From: Leptofilum sp050292445
GTDB lineage: Bacteria; Chloroflexota; Anaerolineae; Promineifilales; Promineifilaceae
Reading direction: 5' to 3'
Length of the DNA stretch: 5,765 bases
Assembly (NCBI GenBank): GCA_050292445.1
Contig: JBNKLQ010000341.1
Location: forward strand, 1 to 5,765
Shown here: positions 4,953-5,765 of the stretch, piece after piece
Layout of the letters: every line of letters begins with the position of its first letter
Numbering within the stretch: position 1 is the first letter of the stretch
Position numbers and translations under genes: made by a program
The notes under the pieces: generated by a model
The model's database searches: none
What the model was told of the DNA's origin: nothing
Seen by the model: only the letters and a program-made list of their open reading frames with translations

Positions 4953-5765
4953 ATGCAGTTAATTCGCAAGCGCAAAATTTATAACCCAGACCAGTTTGTC
5001 GGCCGAGAGGCTGAACAGGTTTACCTGCGTGGCTGGGTGGCGGGGGAGAAGCAGCTCCTCACCATCACTGGGCCACCGGGCATTGGCAAAACGTGGTTTG
5101 TCAATAACAGCTTCCAGCAGCTTAGGACGGATGGCCAGATTGCCTACATGGTTGAGCTGCCCATCACCGATCCGCGCAGCGACCAAAATGATTTGCCGCC
5201 AGAAGTGCTGGAAGGGTGGTGCAATCAGCTGCTTATCGAGCTAAACCAGGATTGTCCGCAGGCCTATGGGTTTGAGCTAGGGCAGGAGGTCAGCAGCCAG
5301 TTGGAACGCGTGGCCCACGATATTTGCTACCGCTGCTGGCCGGGACAGCCAATATTCTTCTTCATTGATGGCGGTGATTTGTTGTCGCAGGCGGCCTGGC
5401 GGCAGTTTGAACGGCAGGCGATTGAACCGCTGGCTCGCCAAACCGCTATCCGTTTCATTATCACCTTAAAGACGAGCCAGCCCATTAAATCATTTATGCT
5501 TAAGCGGCGGGAGCAGCGGCTGGAGCTGGGCACGCTGCAAGGCCGCGAGCAGGGCTTGCAGCAGATGCAAAAGCTGAACCCGGAGCTGGATATGGCCCGC
5601 TGTGAATACATCCTGGCTGATTACACCTGGGACCATCCGGGGCTAAACATGCTGTTGGCAGAACATTTGGATACGGCCGTAACCCTAAAGCCAGACTTGG
5701 TAGCGACGGTGTTATCTGAGCTAGAAGCGCTGCCGGAAAACGGTGCCGAAACAATCGATTTGCTG
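4953..5765 (+). CDS. STAND-type NTPase, N-terminal 271 residues (continues past the right edge)
   Basis: The frame is open from ATG 4953 to the last base. The order of motifs is that of NB-ARC/AAA_16-like STAND switches: FVGREAE (15-21) at the entry to the domain, Walker A TGPPGIGKT (39-47), Walker B IFFFIDGGD (134-142, the D-G-x-D form typical of STAND proteins), a sensor-like IRFIITLK (166-173), and DHPGLNMLL (228-236), which fits the G-x-P lid motif. STAND proteins bind ATP, oligomerise on sensing a trigger through C-terminal repeats, and activate a fused or separate effector. Here the sensor or effector part is cut off. The N-terminus has only 14 residues before VGRE, so any effector must be C-terminal or encoded separately. 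It sits 25 bases after the second NTPase with an AGGA site, probably in one operon. Confidence 0.85.
   Translation, partial: MQLIRKRKIYNPDQFVGREAEQVYLRGWVAGEKQLLTITGPPGIGKTWFVNNSFQQLRTDGQIAYMVELPITDPRSDQNDLPPEVLEGWCNQLLIELNQDCPQAYGFELGQEVSSQLERVAHDICYRCWPGQPIFFFIDGGDLLSQAAWRQFERQAIEPLARQTAIRFIITLKTSQPIKSFMLKRREQRLELGTLQGREQGLQQMQKLNPELDMARCEYILADYTWDHPGLNMLLAEHLDTAVTLKPDLVATVLSELEALPENGAETIDLL

Larger units (their letters stand above)
275..5680. repeat. Dispersed ACGGCCGT palindrome, ten copies
   Basis: Perfect copies start at 275, 476, 2103, 2267, 3014, 3980, 4404, 4652, 4757 and 5673. The core CGGCCG occurs about 18 times, adding variants at 1098, 1925, 2348, 3357, 3815, 4274, 4309 and 4999. 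With equal base frequencies fewer than 0.1 octamers would be expected in this length. Copies lie mostly inside genes, and seven of the eight intragenic ones are read as Thr-Ala-Val. This resembles the HIP1 octamer of cyanobacteria in behaviour, with a different sequence. Confidence 0.85.

Noticed and set aside
5500..5754. Minus-strand Pro/Ala-rich open frame near the right edge
   Set aside because: It is antisense to the third NTPase, and its low-complexity composition is typical of a shadow frame.
1..5765. tRNA, rRNA, riboswitch or integrase attachment site
   Set aside because: I searched by eye for tRNA-like T-loop and CCA ends, conserved riboswitch cores and integrase genes and saw none.

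Overview
The window looks like accessory DNA from a moderately GC-rich environmental bacterium. My best guess is a filamentous Chloroflexota (Anaerolineae-like) lineage. The guess rests on gene style (double-HTH XRE regulator, small TPR protein, a row of large STAND/AAA-type NTPases) and on a very dense dispersed palindrome, ACGGCCGT. No marker gene here fixes the taxonomy.

Layout, left to right. Bases 1-50 (minus) are the first 16 codons of a peroxiredoxin-like gene. A 322-base gap follows, holding a 10-bp-period repeat and a possible leader hairpin. A three-helix small membrane protein lies at 373-687 (plus). It converges on a TPR protein at 752-1296 (minus), which lies downstream of a two-domain XRE regulator at 1360-2022 (minus). 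Across a short divergent promoter region, three P-loop NTPase genes run rightwards: 2156-3454 (NTPase core plus C-terminal OmpR/PhoB-type winged helix), 3683-4927 (NTPase core) and 4953 to beyond the end (STAND NTPase with VGRE, GPPGIGKT, IDGGD and a GxP-like motif).

How the genes may work together (inference). The XRE/TPR unit and the NTPase row are divergent and share one promoter region, so the XRE protein may control both sides. The first NTPase carries its own DNA-binding domain. Upstream of the second NTPase is an 11-bp-period direct repeat (TGTCAGAT twice) of the kind bound by OmpR/PhoB-type winged helices, which suggests a local regulatory circuit: an NTP-switched transcription factor driving an NTPase pair. 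The effector, if there is one, would lie in the missing C-terminal part of the third NTPase or further downstream. The set resembles NTP-dependent conflict or signalling systems of multicellular bacteria, but no toxin, nuclease, protease or TIR domain is visible.

Two genome-scale signals overlay the genes. First, ACGGCCGT occurs ten times and CGGCCG eighteen times, far above chance; inside genes it is mostly read as Thr-Ala-Val. Second, three intergenic gaps carry a short word iterated at 7-8 bp and then repeated in reverse complement. A different word is used in each gap, and each array directly abuts or enters a stop codon.
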